From: Elusimicrobiota bacterium
GTDB lineage: Bacteria > Elusimicrobiota > Elusimicrobia > Elusimicrobiales > UBA9959
Assembly: GCA_019135865.1 (NCBI GenBank)
Contig: JAGVVD010000029.1
Coordinates: forward strand, 1-64,000
Direction of reading: 5' to 3'
Length of the DNA stretch: 64,000 bases
Numbering within the stretch: position 1 is the first letter of the stretch; every line of letters starts with the position of its first letter. The translations under genes and the position numbers were made by a program. The notes under the pieces are model-generated. The model did no database searches. It saw only the letters and a program-made list of their open reading frames with translations, and was not told where the DNA came from. Positions 16,113 through 24,349 of the stretch are shown here, one piece after another.

Positions 16113-17629
16113 AAGACGCGGCGCCGCTGGTTCCGTGATCTCCGGGGGGCGCTCTTTCCCGAAGTCTTGATGCCGATCCTGACGCCGTGCTCGGTCAGGT
16201 AAAGCCAGCGTCCGGCATCGAAGCGGGATGTCTCGGCCTCCAGCGTCAGTTCCAGTTTTTTTCCAAGGGAACGGGCCTTCATGACCGAATAGAGAATCAT
16301 CCCCTCCGCCGCGTCCAGGGTCCCGGCGGAGGGATCGGCGGCCTCCAGGACCAGAGACTTTTTCCGCCCGGGTGAGTACAGGAAATAGTCGGTCGCGGCC
16401 CGCAGGCCCGCGAGTCCGGATATCCCGGATACGGCGAGCCGCAGCCGGCCGGTCTCCCTGCCCGCCATATACTTGGGACGATGCGCGAAATCGCCGAACT
16501 CCGCGTCCGACTTGAGCAGCAGCAGTATTTTCTGTATGCGCCAGTACGCACCGAACGCGCGGTCAAACGCGCGGTTCACCTTAAGAGCGTTGCCCAGCAT
16601 CCTGTCCGGGCTTACGCCGCGGTTGGCCGCGTGGAAGTAGCGGCTGACCGGCCAGATCACGCCCACGTTCTCGCCGTAGCGCCGGATCACCGGGAAAGCT
16701 TCCGAATAGATCTCCCTGACCCTGGCGAAATCTATCCCCGTCGCCGGCGTCCCTATCCTGTATTTCTCCTCCCCCGACATGCCGAAAACGGCCTCCCCGG
16801 GGTAGAAATACCCGTCGAACATCAGCGTGACCTCGCGGCAGAAAACTTCGAAATAATCCGAGAGCAGGCGCTGGCTCTCCAGCCGGTAGCTGGCGACGAA
16901 AGAGAAGCAGATGAGCTCGTCCAGGTCGCCGCTCTCCACGATCCCGCGGAAATGGCGCTCCTTTATCTCCGCGAGCGCCTTCTCCAGCCGGCGGATGCCG
17001 GCGGGGTCCCACATCTCGTACTCGTCGAAGCCGAGCGCGACCTGGCGGAAGCCGAGCTCCTCGAAGAAGCGCAGCGTCCTGGGCAGCGAGGCGACCGTCT
17101 CGGAAGTGATGACGGTGGAGACGCAGAAATTCCCGGAGCGCCGCATCGCGGCCGGCAGCCGGCGGAGGTTGCGCAGTACCGTGTCGAACACGGAACGGCC
17201 GGCGCCGTCCCCGAAAACGCGGTGCCTGTCGTGCTCCTCCCGGCAGCCGTCGAGGCTGATCACGAGGAAGACGTCGTTGTCGAAAAAGAACTTCGCCTTC
17301 TCCCTGTCGAGCAGCGTGGCGTTGGTCACCACTTTGATCTCGAAACCGGGATAGCGGCGCCTGACATAGCGCACGAACCGCCTGAGCGTATCGAATTCCA
17401 GCAGCGGCTCCCCGCCGGTGACGGAAACACGCCGCGGCCCGCCGCCGTCGTCCCGGCCGCAGGCGGCGTAAACGTCCACCGCCGCCCGGAGCTGTTCGAA
17501 GCTCAGGGCGCGGCCGGTCTTCTGCGTTATCATGTGCCGGGAGGCGCAATAGGAGCAGTCCATATTGCACCGGTTGGTCAGGAAGACCTCGAGCAGGAAA
17601 GGTTCAGGCGTCGTTCGCGGGTCTTTCAT
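16106..17629 (-). CDS. Radical SAM protein of the nitrogenase-like operon
   Basis: 507 residues. CX3CX2C is at C21, C25 and C28 (NRCNMDCSYC), then VTGGEPLLEF and VTNATLLD. The downstream layout matches the set at 2365, 3889 and 5391: YFYPGEAVFGMS (no SPASM Cys), a GTPATGIDF segment, EFGDFAHRPKYM, then a C-terminal domain with ATDYFLYSPGRKKSL. A tail of about 40 residues is extra. It lies directly upstream of and overlaps the TPR gene. It is the only member of this set cotranscribed with NifHD/NifK genes, which ties the family to them. Confidence 0.85.
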   Translation of the reverse strand: MKDPRTTPEPFLLEVFLTNRCNMDCSYCASRHMITQKTGRALSFEQLRAAVDVYAACGRDDGGGPRRVSVTGGEPLLEFDTLRRFVRYVRRRYPGFEIKVVTNATLLDREKAKFFFDNDVFLVISLDGCREEHDRHRVFGDGAGRSVFDTVLRNLRRLPAAMRRSGNFCVSTVITSETVASLPRTLRFFEELGFRQVALGFDEYEMWDPAGIRRLEKALAEIKERHFRGIVESGDLDELICFSFVASYRLESQRLLSDYFEVFCREVTLMFDGYFYPGEAVFGMSGEEKYRIGTPATGIDFARVREIYSEAFPVIRRYGENVGVIWPVSRYFHAANRGVSPDRMLGNALKVNRAFDRAFGAYWRIQKILLLLKSDAEFGDFAHRPKYMAGRETGRLRLAVSGISGLAGLRAATDYFLYSPGRKKSLVLEAADPSAGTLDAAEGMILYSVMKARSLGKKLELTLEAETSRFDAGRWLYLTEHGVRIGIKTSGKSAPRRSRNQRRRVLC

Positions 17630-17671
17630 AGGGTGGAAGGACGGCCCGGCCCCGCCCGCCGGGCCGGCGGG

Positions 17672-18706
17672 CTATTTCTTCCCCATCGACTTCCGGATCT
17701 CTTTGTTTATCTGCTCGAGCAGTTTCTCCCGCTCGACCCGTTCCCGTTCGGCCTGCCTGGCCGCCTCGTGCTCGGCCGCCAGCCGCGCGGCCGCCTCCTG
17801 CTTGGCCGCCTCCCGCTCGGCATCCTTCTGCCTGGCCTCTTCCTGCCTGATCAGCATGGCCGCCGGAGAGGCGTCGCGGGCCTTTTCCAGTTCCGCGCAG
17901 TAATACTTGCTCACGTTGAGGGCCAGGGGGGAGCACTCGGCCTCGGCCCTGGCCACGAAGGGCCGGCAGGAGTCGCTGTGGCTGGAGGGGCAGTCGGCGG
18001 GATCGCCGGACTTTATCGCCCGGTAAAGCCCGTAATATTCGAGGCAGGAAGCGCGGGCGCCGGCGCAGTCCTCCTTGGACCTCGGGAACAGCGTCAGGCA
18101 CTGCTTCTTATCCTCCGCCGACAGCCCCTCGCAGCCCCTGGCGGCCGCGGCGCAGAACGCGGCGTGGTCCTTGCCGGCGAGGAAAGGGAAATCCGCCTCG
18201 GATTCCTTGAGCCTCGCGACGCAGAACGAATTATCGTCATACACGCCGGCGGAATAGGCCATGGAGAACATCTCGGCCAGGTCGAGACGGCAGTCCCTCC
18301 GCCGGTCGCTCGGCAGATTGTTCAGGTTCTCGCAGGACGCCGAATCCCTCGCGGCGAAAGCCCGGCAGTAGAAATAATCGGCGAGGCCTTTCTGCAGTTT
18401 TTCCACGGCGGCCGTTTTCAGCGAATAGGGCTGGTCGCCCGATTTCGGCCCCCAGGTCGTGTTGTAGGACCCGAGGATCTCCCCGACCGAGCCGCCCTCG
18501 CAGGCGGACTTGTCCGGATCGTACGATCCGGTATTGACGAAGGTGCCGTCCGGGCCGGTGTCGGAGGGCAGGGCTACGCCCGCGGGCCCGCCTTGCTGCG
18601 CCGGGCCCGGGACGGCCGTGGCGGCCGTTCTCTTCTTTTCCGCGTACTGAAGACCCAGGATGAGCGCCATCAGCGCTATTATCAGCAGGATTATCCAGTT
18701 CCTCAT
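17672..18706 (-). CDS. Cys-rich membrane-anchored protein with coiled-coil tail
   Basis: 344 residues, family not recognised. Residues 3-19 are a hydrophobic anchor (WIILLIIALMALILGLQ), so the rest is probably outside the inner membrane. The body has about 14 cysteines at regular intervals (e.g. YFYCRAF, ASCENL, RDCRLD, SFCVAR, RGCEGL, SCLEYY), suggesting a disulfide-stapled helical repeat rather than haem or Fe-S sites (no CXXCH). From about residue 280 a charged Ala/Glu/Arg/Gln stretch looks like a coiled coil. It precedes the rSAM gene at 17629 by 42 bases and appears to be the first gene of the operon. Confidence 0.7.
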   Translation of the reverse strand: MRNWIILLIIALMALILGLQYAEKKRTAATAVPGPAQQGGPAGVALPSDTGPDGTFVNTGSYDPDKSACEGGSVGEILGSYNTTWGPKSGDQPYSLKTAAVEKLQKGLADYFYCRAFAARDSASCENLNNLPSDRRRDCRLDLAEMFSMAYSAGVYDDNSFCVARLKESEADFPFLAGKDHAAFCAAAARGCEGLSAEDKKQCLTLFPRSKEDCAGARASCLEYYGLYRAIKSGDPADCPSSHSDSCRPFVARAEAECSPLALNVSKYYCAELEKARDASPAAMLIRQEEARQKDAEREAAKQEAAARLAAEHEAARQAERERVEREKLLEQINKEIRKSMGKK

Positions 18707-18764
18707 AATCGTCCCCCGTCCTCGCTCTTAGGCGGCGGTCCGCGCGGACGCTCCGCCGGCCCCC

Positions 18765-18794
18765 AGTATACAATTAAATTATAAGCGGCGACAA
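18765..18794 (-). promoter_or_regulatory. Promoter for the nitrogenase-like operon
   Basis: TTGTCG (18789-18794) and TATACT (18765-18770) on the minus strand, separated by 18 bases and 59 bases upstream of the start at 18706. The -35 overlaps the hairpin that ends the previous operon. Confidence 0.5.
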
Positions 18795-18802
18795 TCCGCC
18801 GC
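18785..18802 (-). terminator. Hairpin after the rSAM gene at 18810
   Basis: Six-base stem GCGGCG/CGCCGC with a six-base loop, followed on the minus strand by TTATAATTT. It is a short intrinsic terminator candidate that would separate the 22936-18810 operon from the next one. Confidence 0.45.
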
Positions 18803-18809
18803 CCCGCCT

Positions 18810-19883
18810 TTACCAGACCGAGGCGGCCAGGGAAACGAGCCGGCCGGAATAGCGCCGGAGGGAGGGTTCTTTGGAGGCGAGCACCTCCCTCAGCAGGGCG
18901 TCCAGGAAAGCCGTCCGCAGGGAGTAGGCCTCGGAACCGCCGGAAAGCCCGGGCACACGGTAATAGCGGCTCACGCACGAGGGACAGTCCGGCCCGCCGG
19001 GGCGGCAGTCCCTGAAGCGGCCGAGGAACCCTTCCGCCGGCGTACCGATCCTGACCTGGGCGGCGTAACGCGGATAATCCACGAAGCCGAAAGGGTAGAG
19101 CGAGTAATGCCCGTCGGGGAAGAGTTCAAGGTCGCGCAGGAAAGGGCAGTGCTCCGGTCCCGTCGTACGCGCCGGGGACGCCCTCTCCATGAAGGGCTCG
19201 AAGGCGTAGAAGCCGCCGGCCCGTACGGCCCCGAGGAAGGCGGAGCGCGCCCGCGAAAGGGCGCGCGAAAAGGCCGCCAGCCGCGCGTCTCCCCACGGCG
19301 CGCCGTGCACGCACTCTATGTTGACGATCCGGAAGCCGAGGGACAGGATGCCGGCGAGGTCCCTGTCGGCCAGGCCCGCGCGGGAGGGGTGGACGCAGAG
19401 CAGCGCCGTCACGCGCATGGGATCGAGCGCGGAGAACACCGCCGGCAGCCGCCGTTTCAGCGCTTCGAAACTTCCCCGGCCGCCTGGGAAGCGGCGGACC
19501 GCGTCGTGCGAGGCGGCGGAGCCGTAAAGACTTATCGAAAGCACTATATCCCTGGACCGGATGAATCCGAGCTCGCGGGGTCCGAGGGCGAGGCCGTTGG
19601 AGGCCAGCCAGACCGAAAGCTTCTTGCGGCGGCGCGCGGCCGCGCCGCGGGCATAGTCCGTTATACGCTCCAGCAGCGGCAGTTTCAGCAGGGCTTCCCC
19701 GCCGTAGAGTTCCAGTTTCTTGGCGTTCCCGGGGGACTCCAGAAGCGCGTCCACGGCGCGCCGCGCGTCGGCTTCCTTCACGGTCAGCCCGGCCGATTTA
19801 TCTATGAAACAGTGCGTGCAGGAGAGACAGCAGTCCGAGGTGACCGCGATCTTGAGCTTGGAGATCTCTTTCTTTCCCGTCAT
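18810..19883 (-). CDS. Radical SAM/SPASM-like protein
   Basis: 357 residues from the ATG at 19883; the frame is open further upstream but that part is a shadow of the PLP-enzyme gene. CX3CX2C is at C18, C22 and C25 (DCCLSCTHC), followed by LYGGEALLKL and a C-terminal cysteine group (DCRPGGPDCPSC), consistent with an auxiliary cluster. It resembles peptide-maturase or anaerobic sulfatase-maturase type rSAM proteins in layout. It lies 35 bases after the threonine synthase-like gene and is likely the last gene of that operon. The target is unknown; it lacks the C-terminal domain of the nitrogenase-locus set. Confidence 0.8.
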   Translation of the reverse strand: MTGKKEISKLKIAVTSDCCLSCTHCFIDKSAGLTVKEADARRAVDALLESPGNAKKLELYGGEALLKLPLLERITDYARGAAARRRKKLSVWLASNGLALGPRELGFIRSRDIVLSISLYGSAASHDAVRRFPGGRGSFEALKRRLPAVFSALDPMRVTALLCVHPSRAGLADRDLAGILSLGFRIVNIECVHGAPWGDARLAAFSRALSRARSAFLGAVRAGGFYAFEPFMERASPARTTGPEHCPFLRDLELFPDGHYSLYPFGFVDYPRYAAQVRIGTPAEGFLGRFRDCRPGGPDCPSCVSRYYRVPGLSGGSEAYSLRTAFLDALLREVLASKEPSLRRYSGRLVSLAASVW

Positions 19884-19918
19884 GCTCCGTCCGGCCGACC
19901 CCCCTCGGCGGCCGGCCC

Positions 19919-21160
19919 TCAGGCCGGCAGCTTCAGGCCGGCGACGAGCTTCCTGAGCTCGCCGAGGTCCGGTTTTATCACGTGCGGCCTGCCGACGGAC
20001 TTCATGGCGGCGCCGACGTCCTTGAGCCCGCTGCCGGTGACCAGCAGGACCACGCTCTCGTTCTCCTTGACCAGGCCCTGCGCGGCGGCCTTCTTGAGGC
20101 CCGCCCAGGAGGCGGCCCCGGCCGGCTCGGCGAAAACGTTGGAGCCGCGGGCCAGTTCGGGGATGGCGGCCAGGATCTCGTCGTCGGTGACCGAGACCGC
20201 GAAGCCGCCGGAATCCTTTATCGCGCCGACGGCGGCCTGCCCGTCGCGCGGCACGCAGACCGAGATGCTGTCGGCCAGGGTCTTCCCGCTGACGGCCTGT
20301 ATGTCGGCGCCGGACTCGCAGGCGCGCTTGACGGCGTCGCTGCCCTCGGCCTGCACGGCCACCAGCTGCGGCAGTTTCTCGATGATGTCCAGGTTCTGGA
20401 ACTCCACGAAACCCTTCCAGATGCCGCTGATGATGTTGCCGTCGCCTACGGGCACCACCACCTTGTCCGGCACCTCCCACTTGAGCTGCTCGCAGATCTC
20501 GAAAGCGCAGGTCTTCTTGCCCTCGCGCGTGAAGGGATTGTAGCCGGTGCTGCGGTTGTACCAGCCGTACTCCCGGCTGGCCTTGAGACAGAGGTCGAAG
20601 GCGTCGTCGTAGTTGCCCTTGACCAGGATGACCGTCGCGCCGAAGACCAGCACCTGCGCTATCTTGGCCGGCGGCGCGTTCTCGGGCATGAAGATGACGG
20701 TGGAGATGTCGAGGTTCCCGGTCAGGCAGGCCAGCGACGAGGCGGCGTTGCCGGTGGAGGCGGTGGTTATGACCTTCTCCTTCTGGTCCAGCGCCCTGGC
20801 CACCACTACCGCGTTGGCCCTGTCCTTGAACGAGGCCGACGGGTTGCGGCCGTCGTCCTTGACGTAAAGGTTGGGGACGTTTATCGTCTGGCCCAGTTTC
20901 TCCGTCTTATAGAGCGGCGTCCAGCCTATCTGCAGCGGCGGGATATGCCTCAGGTTGGGCAATGGCAGCAGCTCCGCGTAGCGCCAGATACTGCGGTCCC
21001 AGTTCTCCTTGAGCACCTCGTAGTTGAGACGCTTCTTCACCAGGTTGTAATCGTAGAGCACCTGCAGGTTGCCGCCGCAGGCCACGCAGTTGTACCTGGT
21101 CTCCGAAAGTTTATGGTCCTTGCCGCAGTGCACGCATTGGAGCGTCTTGATTTTTTTCAT
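19919..21160 (-). CDS. thrC: Threonine synthase-type PLP enzyme
   Basis: 413 residues. An N-terminal zinc ribbon (CVHC and CVAC pairs) is typical of one threonine synthase group. The PLP lysine is in NPSASFKDRA and the phosphate-binding motif is STGNAASS. Threonine synthase converts O-phosphohomoserine to threonine. Next to carbamate kinase and YgeW, it sits where E. coli has YgeX (diaminopropionate ammonia-lyase), also a fold-type II PLP enzyme, so a catabolic lyase role is possible. I keep threonine synthase family because of the zinc ribbon and overall sequence. It follows the kinase gene by seven bases. Confidence 0.8.
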   Translation of the reverse strand: MKKIKTLQCVHCGKDHKLSETRYNCVACGGNLQVLYDYNLVKKRLNYEVLKENWDRSIWRYAELLPLPNLRHIPPLQIGWTPLYKTEKLGQTINVPNLYVKDDGRNPSASFKDRANAVVVARALDQKEKVITTASTGNAASSLACLTGNLDISTVIFMPENAPPAKIAQVLVFGATVILVKGNYDDAFDLCLKASREYGWYNRSTGYNPFTREGKKTCAFEICEQLKWEVPDKVVVPVGDGNIISGIWKGFVEFQNLDIIEKLPQLVAVQAEGSDAVKRACESGADIQAVSGKTLADSISVCVPRDGQAAVGAIKDSGGFAVSVTDDEILAAIPELARGSNVFAEPAGAASWAGLKKAAAQGLVKENESVVLLVTGSGLKDVGAAMKSVGRPHVIKPDLGELRKLVAGLKLPA

Positions 21161-21167
21161 TAAATCC

Positions 21168-22268
21168 TCAGCCCGGGAGGACCGTGGTGCCGGCCCTGCC
21201 CGCGAGCGTCTCTTCGAACAGCTCCGTCTTGGAGATATAGGCGACCGAGCCGCCGTTCTTGATGAACTCTATGACGGCCTTGATCTTGGGGCCCATCGAG
21301 CCGGCCGGGAAAGGCGCCGGCTTCTGGTCATAGATGGCTTCCAGCTCCGAGGCCTTTATCACGCGCAGCGCCTTCTCGTCGGGCTTCTGGTAGTTGAGCT
21401 TGGCGCCGTCCTCGCCGGTGAAGATGGTCAGGCTGACCTCCACCTCTTCGCCGCGGGCCTTGGCGCGCTTCATCAGCATGCAGCCGAGCAGCGCGCTGGC
21501 CAGGTCCTTGTCGATGACGGCCTCGACCCCGGTGTACATCTTGAGCGGCTTGCCGCCCTTGTGCGGCCGCGAGAACTTCACGCCGTAATTGGTCTCGTAA
21601 ACCTCCTTGCCGTCCTTTACCTCCACCGGCACCTCGCGCACCGGGATGCCGCCGCCGCCGACGGTTATCGGGACTATGCCCTTGTCCAGCAGGGCCTCGA
21701 TGGCGTCTATCTCGACGATGTCCACCGGGGCCGGCGAAGGCACGACGCGGCGCCAGATCTCGTTGCCCTTGTCGTCCTTCTTATACATCTTCATGACCCA
21801 GCCCTCGGCCTGGCGCTGTTTCGCCTCCTCGGCGGTATAGGACTGGCCGACATATTTCGAGGGATTCTTGAAATCCGGATCGTCCTTGTTGACCACGACC
21901 TGCGTGACTATCCCGGCCAGGATATTGTCGATGCCGCGGATATTGAGCTCGTTGTTGAGCTGGGCCATCATGAAGGACATGGCCCCCTGCGTGTCGGCGA
22001 CGCAAACGTCGAGCGGGAGAGGGAAGAGTTCGGGCCGGCACATCTCGGCGCGCTGCAGGATATTGCCGACCTGCGGGCCGTTGCCGTGGGTGATGACGTA
22101 CCTGTCCTCCGGGTGCTTTTCGAAGATGTCGGCCACCAGCTTGCCGGTCTCGGCGGTACGCTGCCACTGCATCGCGATATCGGGATTGATGGTCTTACCG
22201 TCCTTGTCCTTGAGACCTACCGGGGCGACCTCGTTGCCGCCGAAAGCGAATATGCGGATCTTCTTCAT
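21168..22268 (-). CDS. arcC: Carbamate kinase
   Basis: 366 residues, about 50 longer than usual. The family makes ATP from carbamoyl phosphate and ADP in the catabolic direction. Visible motifs are FGGNEVAP near the start (GGNAL-like), THGNGPQVGN, TVGGGGIPV, VIDKDLASALL and GSMGPKIKA. Extra length lies in an insertion near residues 175-200 (KMYKKDDKGNEIW). The start overlaps the lipoprotein gene stop (ATGA). With YgeW (divergent, 23088) and YgeY (36395) it matches the E. coli yge/yqe set (YqeA), which I recall being tied to anaerobic purine and ureido-amino-acid breakdown. Confidence 0.9.
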   Translation of the reverse strand: MKKIRIFAFGGNEVAPVGLKDKDGKTINPDIAMQWQRTAETGKLVADIFEKHPEDRYVITHGNGPQVGNILQRAEMCRPELFPLPLDVCVADTQGAMSFMMAQLNNELNIRGIDNILAGIVTQVVVNKDDPDFKNPSKYVGQSYTAEEAKQRQAEGWVMKMYKKDDKGNEIWRRVVPSPAPVDIVEIDAIEALLDKGIVPITVGGGGIPVREVPVEVKDGKEVYETNYGVKFSRPHKGGKPLKMYTGVEAVIDKDLASALLGCMLMKRAKARGEEVEVSLTIFTGEDGAKLNYQKPDEKALRVIKASELEAIYDQKPAPFPAGSMGPKIKAVIEFIKNGGSVAYISKTELFEETLAGRAGTTVLPG

Positions 22269-22936
22269 CTGGGGTTCTCCTTGCTGTCCTTTAAAGCGGC
22301 CGACAGACCCTTCCTGACGGCGAGCGTAAATTCTGGTAAATCCTCCCCCCCTTTATCAAGTTCCCGCAGGAGGGAGAGGCTGACTTCCAGTTGAACGCCG
22401 CCCGCGGCGGCCCGGTTGGTGATGTTCCGGGGCGAGCGTCCGGGCAGGCGCCGGCAGGGGAACTGCGTCCTGAAGCCGGCCTTCGCCAGGGCCTCGGAGA
22501 CGAGCCGCCCGGCCTCGGCGTTGGAGCCGCCCACGCAGACCCATCTGCCCTTCTCGGCCTGGCCGTGCAGCGAGACGGCGAGACGGGAGCGGCCCGCCAG
22601 GTCCAGGGCCCGGGGATCGTCGAAATTTGTCGAGGTCAGATGCAGCCGGCCGCTGTCCCGCCCCAGCCAGGCGTTGAAGATATAGAGGTTCCAGTCGTCG
22701 CCGGCCACCCGCCGGGCCAGCCGCGAGGTGCCGCGTTCCAGGTCCCCTCCGTGAGGCGCCAGGACGGTCACCTCCGCGCCGCGGTCATAGACCTCCACGG
22801 AATAGTCCCGTCCCTCCGTGAGAGGGGAGGTCAATGCGGCGAAATCCGCGTGGGCGTCCGCGCCCAGACGGTACGGGGCGGGGGAGCAGCCGTAAAGGAA
22901 AAAGGCGGTTATGGACGCGAGAATTAAAAAGCGCAT
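22265..22936 (-). CDS. Lipoprotein, poly-gamma-glutamate hydrolase-like
   Basis: 223 residues from the ATG at 22936, which puts a lipoprotein signal at the N-terminus (MRFLILASITAFFLYGC, Cys at 17). The body has motifs of the zinc-dependent poly-gamma-glutamate hydrolase family (PF05908): APHGGDLERGTSRLA, LYIFNAWLG, HLTSTNFDDP and AVSLHG. That family cuts gamma-linked glutamate polymers. It is probably anchored to a membrane facing the periplasm or surface. It is the first gene before carbamate kinase, so released amino acids could feed that pathway; this is inference. Confidence 0.75.
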   Translation of the reverse strand: MRFLILASITAFFLYGCSPAPYRLGADAHADFAALTSPLTEGRDYSVEVYDRGAEVTVLAPHGGDLERGTSRLARRVAGDDWNLYIFNAWLGRDSGRLHLTSTNFDDPRALDLAGRSRLAVSLHGQAEKGRWVCVGGSNAEAGRLVSEALAKAGFRTQFPCRRLPGRSPRNITNRAAAGGVQLEVSLSLLRELDKGGEDLPEFTLAVRKGLSAALKDSKENPR

Positions 22937-22987
22937 ATCTTTGCCGCTCGATCGACACGGCTCAATTTGCGGCACCCGGTAAAACCT

Positions 22988-23017
22988 TGACAATAAAACG
23001 ATACAATATATTTAATC
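22988..23017 (+). promoter_or_regulatory. Sigma70-type promoter of ygeW
   Basis: Perfect TTGACA (22988-22993), an 18-base spacer and TTTAAT (23012-23017), 70 bases upstream of the ygeW start. An overlapping TATATT at 23008 gives a poorer 14-base spacing. Confidence 0.6.
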
Positions 23018-23087
23018 CCTTAAGCATCCGGACGGCCGGGTGCCGACGCAAGAGCCGCCTTTTAAGGATACCCTTTAGGAGAAAACC

Positions 23088-24299
23088 ATGCCCAGCGCCA
23101 CCGAGACCCAGAAATTCGACCTGGAGAAAGCCATAGCCGAGCTGCGGAAGCTCGGAGCCGACCTTTACCACAAGGACTTCCTGCTCACCTGGCAGAAGAA
23201 CGACGCCGAGATACACTCCGTCCTCAGGATCGCGGAGATACTTAAAGAGATGCACGCCCGCAATATCAGCGCGCGCATGTTCGAGACCGGCCTGGCCGTC
23301 TCCAACTTCCGCGACAACTCCACCCGCACGCGCTTCTCGTTCTCCAGCGCCTGCAACCTGCTGGGCCTGGCCGTGCAGGACCTCGACGAAGGCAAGTCGC
23401 AGATAGCCCACGGCGAGACCGTGCGCGAGACCGCCAACATGATCTCGTTCCTCACCGAGGCCGTCGGCATCCGCGACGACATGTTCATCGGCAAGGGCCA
23501 CACCTACATGAAGGAAGTGGCCGAGGCCCTCGACGACGGCTTCAGGCAGGGCGTGCTCAACCAGCGCCCGGCCGTGGTGAACCTCCAGTGCGACCTGGAC
23601 CACCCGACGCAGAGCATGTCCGACCTGCTGTTCATCAAGAATTATTTCGGCGGCTTCGACAAGCTCAAGGGCAGGAAGATCGCCATGACCTGGGCCTATT
23701 CCCCCAGCTACGGCAAGCCGCTGAGCGTGCCGCAGGGCGTCATCACCCTGATGAGCCGCTTCGGCATGGAAGTGGAGCTCGCCTACCCCGAGGGCTATGA
23801 CCTGCTGCCCGACACCATCGAGGTGGCGAAAAAGCACGCCGCGGCTTCCGGCGGCTCGTTCAAGGTCTCCAACAGCATGGAGAGCGCCTTCAAGAACGCC
23901 GACATCGTCTACCCCAAGAGCTGGGCGCCGTTCAAGGTCATGGAGCGCCGCACCGCGCTGCTCGAGCAGGGCGACCAGGCCGGCCTCAAGACGCTCGAGA
24001 AGGAGTGCCTCGAGAACAACGCCAAGTTCAAGAACTGGGAATGCGACGAGAAGAAGATGGCGCTCACGAAGGGCGGCAAGGCCGTGTACATGCACTGCCT
24101 GCCGGCCGACATCACCGGCGTCAGCTGCAAGGCCGGCGAAGTCGCGGCCGACACCTTCGAGAAGGCCCGCATCGGCACCTACAAGGAAGCCGGCTACAAG
24201 CCTTTCATCATCGCGGCGATGATAGCGGCCTGCACCAAGAAGGACCCGGCCGCCGTCCTGGCCGGCCTGCTGAAGGCGAACCGCGGACGCGCGAGTTGA
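23088..24299 (+). CDS. ygeW: YgeW-type carbamoyltransferase
   Basis: 403 residues, ATG at 23088 after a GGAG site. Aspartate/ornithine carbamoyltransferase fold with the phosphate loop NFRDNSTRTRFSF, HPTQSMSDLL and the HCLP motif in MHCLPAD. The length and N-terminal extension fit the YgeW subfamily rather than catabolic ornithine transcarbamylase. In the E. coli yge set the enzyme is thought to act on a ureido amino acid, giving carbamoyl phosphate that YqeA-type kinase turns into ATP. Strong promoter and terminator make it a single-gene unit divergent from the carbamate kinase operon. Confidence 0.9.
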   Translation: MPSATETQKFDLEKAIAELRKLGADLYHKDFLLTWQKNDAEIHSVLRIAEILKEMHARNISARMFETGLAVSNFRDNSTRTRFSFSSACNLLGLAVQDLDEGKSQIAHGETVRETANMISFLTEAVGIRDDMFIGKGHTYMKEVAEALDDGFRQGVLNQRPAVVNLQCDLDHPTQSMSDLLFIKNYFGGFDKLKGRKIAMTWAYSPSYGKPLSVPQGVITLMSRFGMEVELAYPEGYDLLPDTIEVAKKHAAASGGSFKVSNSMESAFKNADIVYPKSWAPFKVMERRTALLEQGDQAGLKTLEKECLENNAKFKNWECDEKKMALTKGGKAVYMHCLPADITGVSCKAGEVAADTFEKARIGTYKEAGYKPFIIAAMIAACTKKDPAAVLAGLLKANRGRAS

Positions 24300-24318
24300 A
24301 CAACGCGGTCCGCTCGCG

Positions 24319-24349
24319 AGCCCCCCGGACGGCCGGGGGGCTTTTTTTT
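24319..24349 (+). terminator. Strong intrinsic terminator of ygeW
   Basis: Ten-base perfect stem (AGCCCCCCGG / CCGGGGGGCT) with a four-base ACGG loop, immediately followed by a run of T. The T tract ends at the stop codon of the convergent gene. Confidence 0.9.

Noticed and set aside
18810-20480. A 556-residue minus-strand protein
   Set aside because: The first 200 residues are Gly/Arg-rich out-of-frame reading of the PLP-enzyme gene; the rSAM protein starts at 19883.
19919-21160. Diaminopropionate ammonia-lyase (YgeX) as the product
   Set aside because: Neighbours would favour it, but the N-terminal zinc ribbon and NPSASFKDRA lysine motif fit threonine synthase better.
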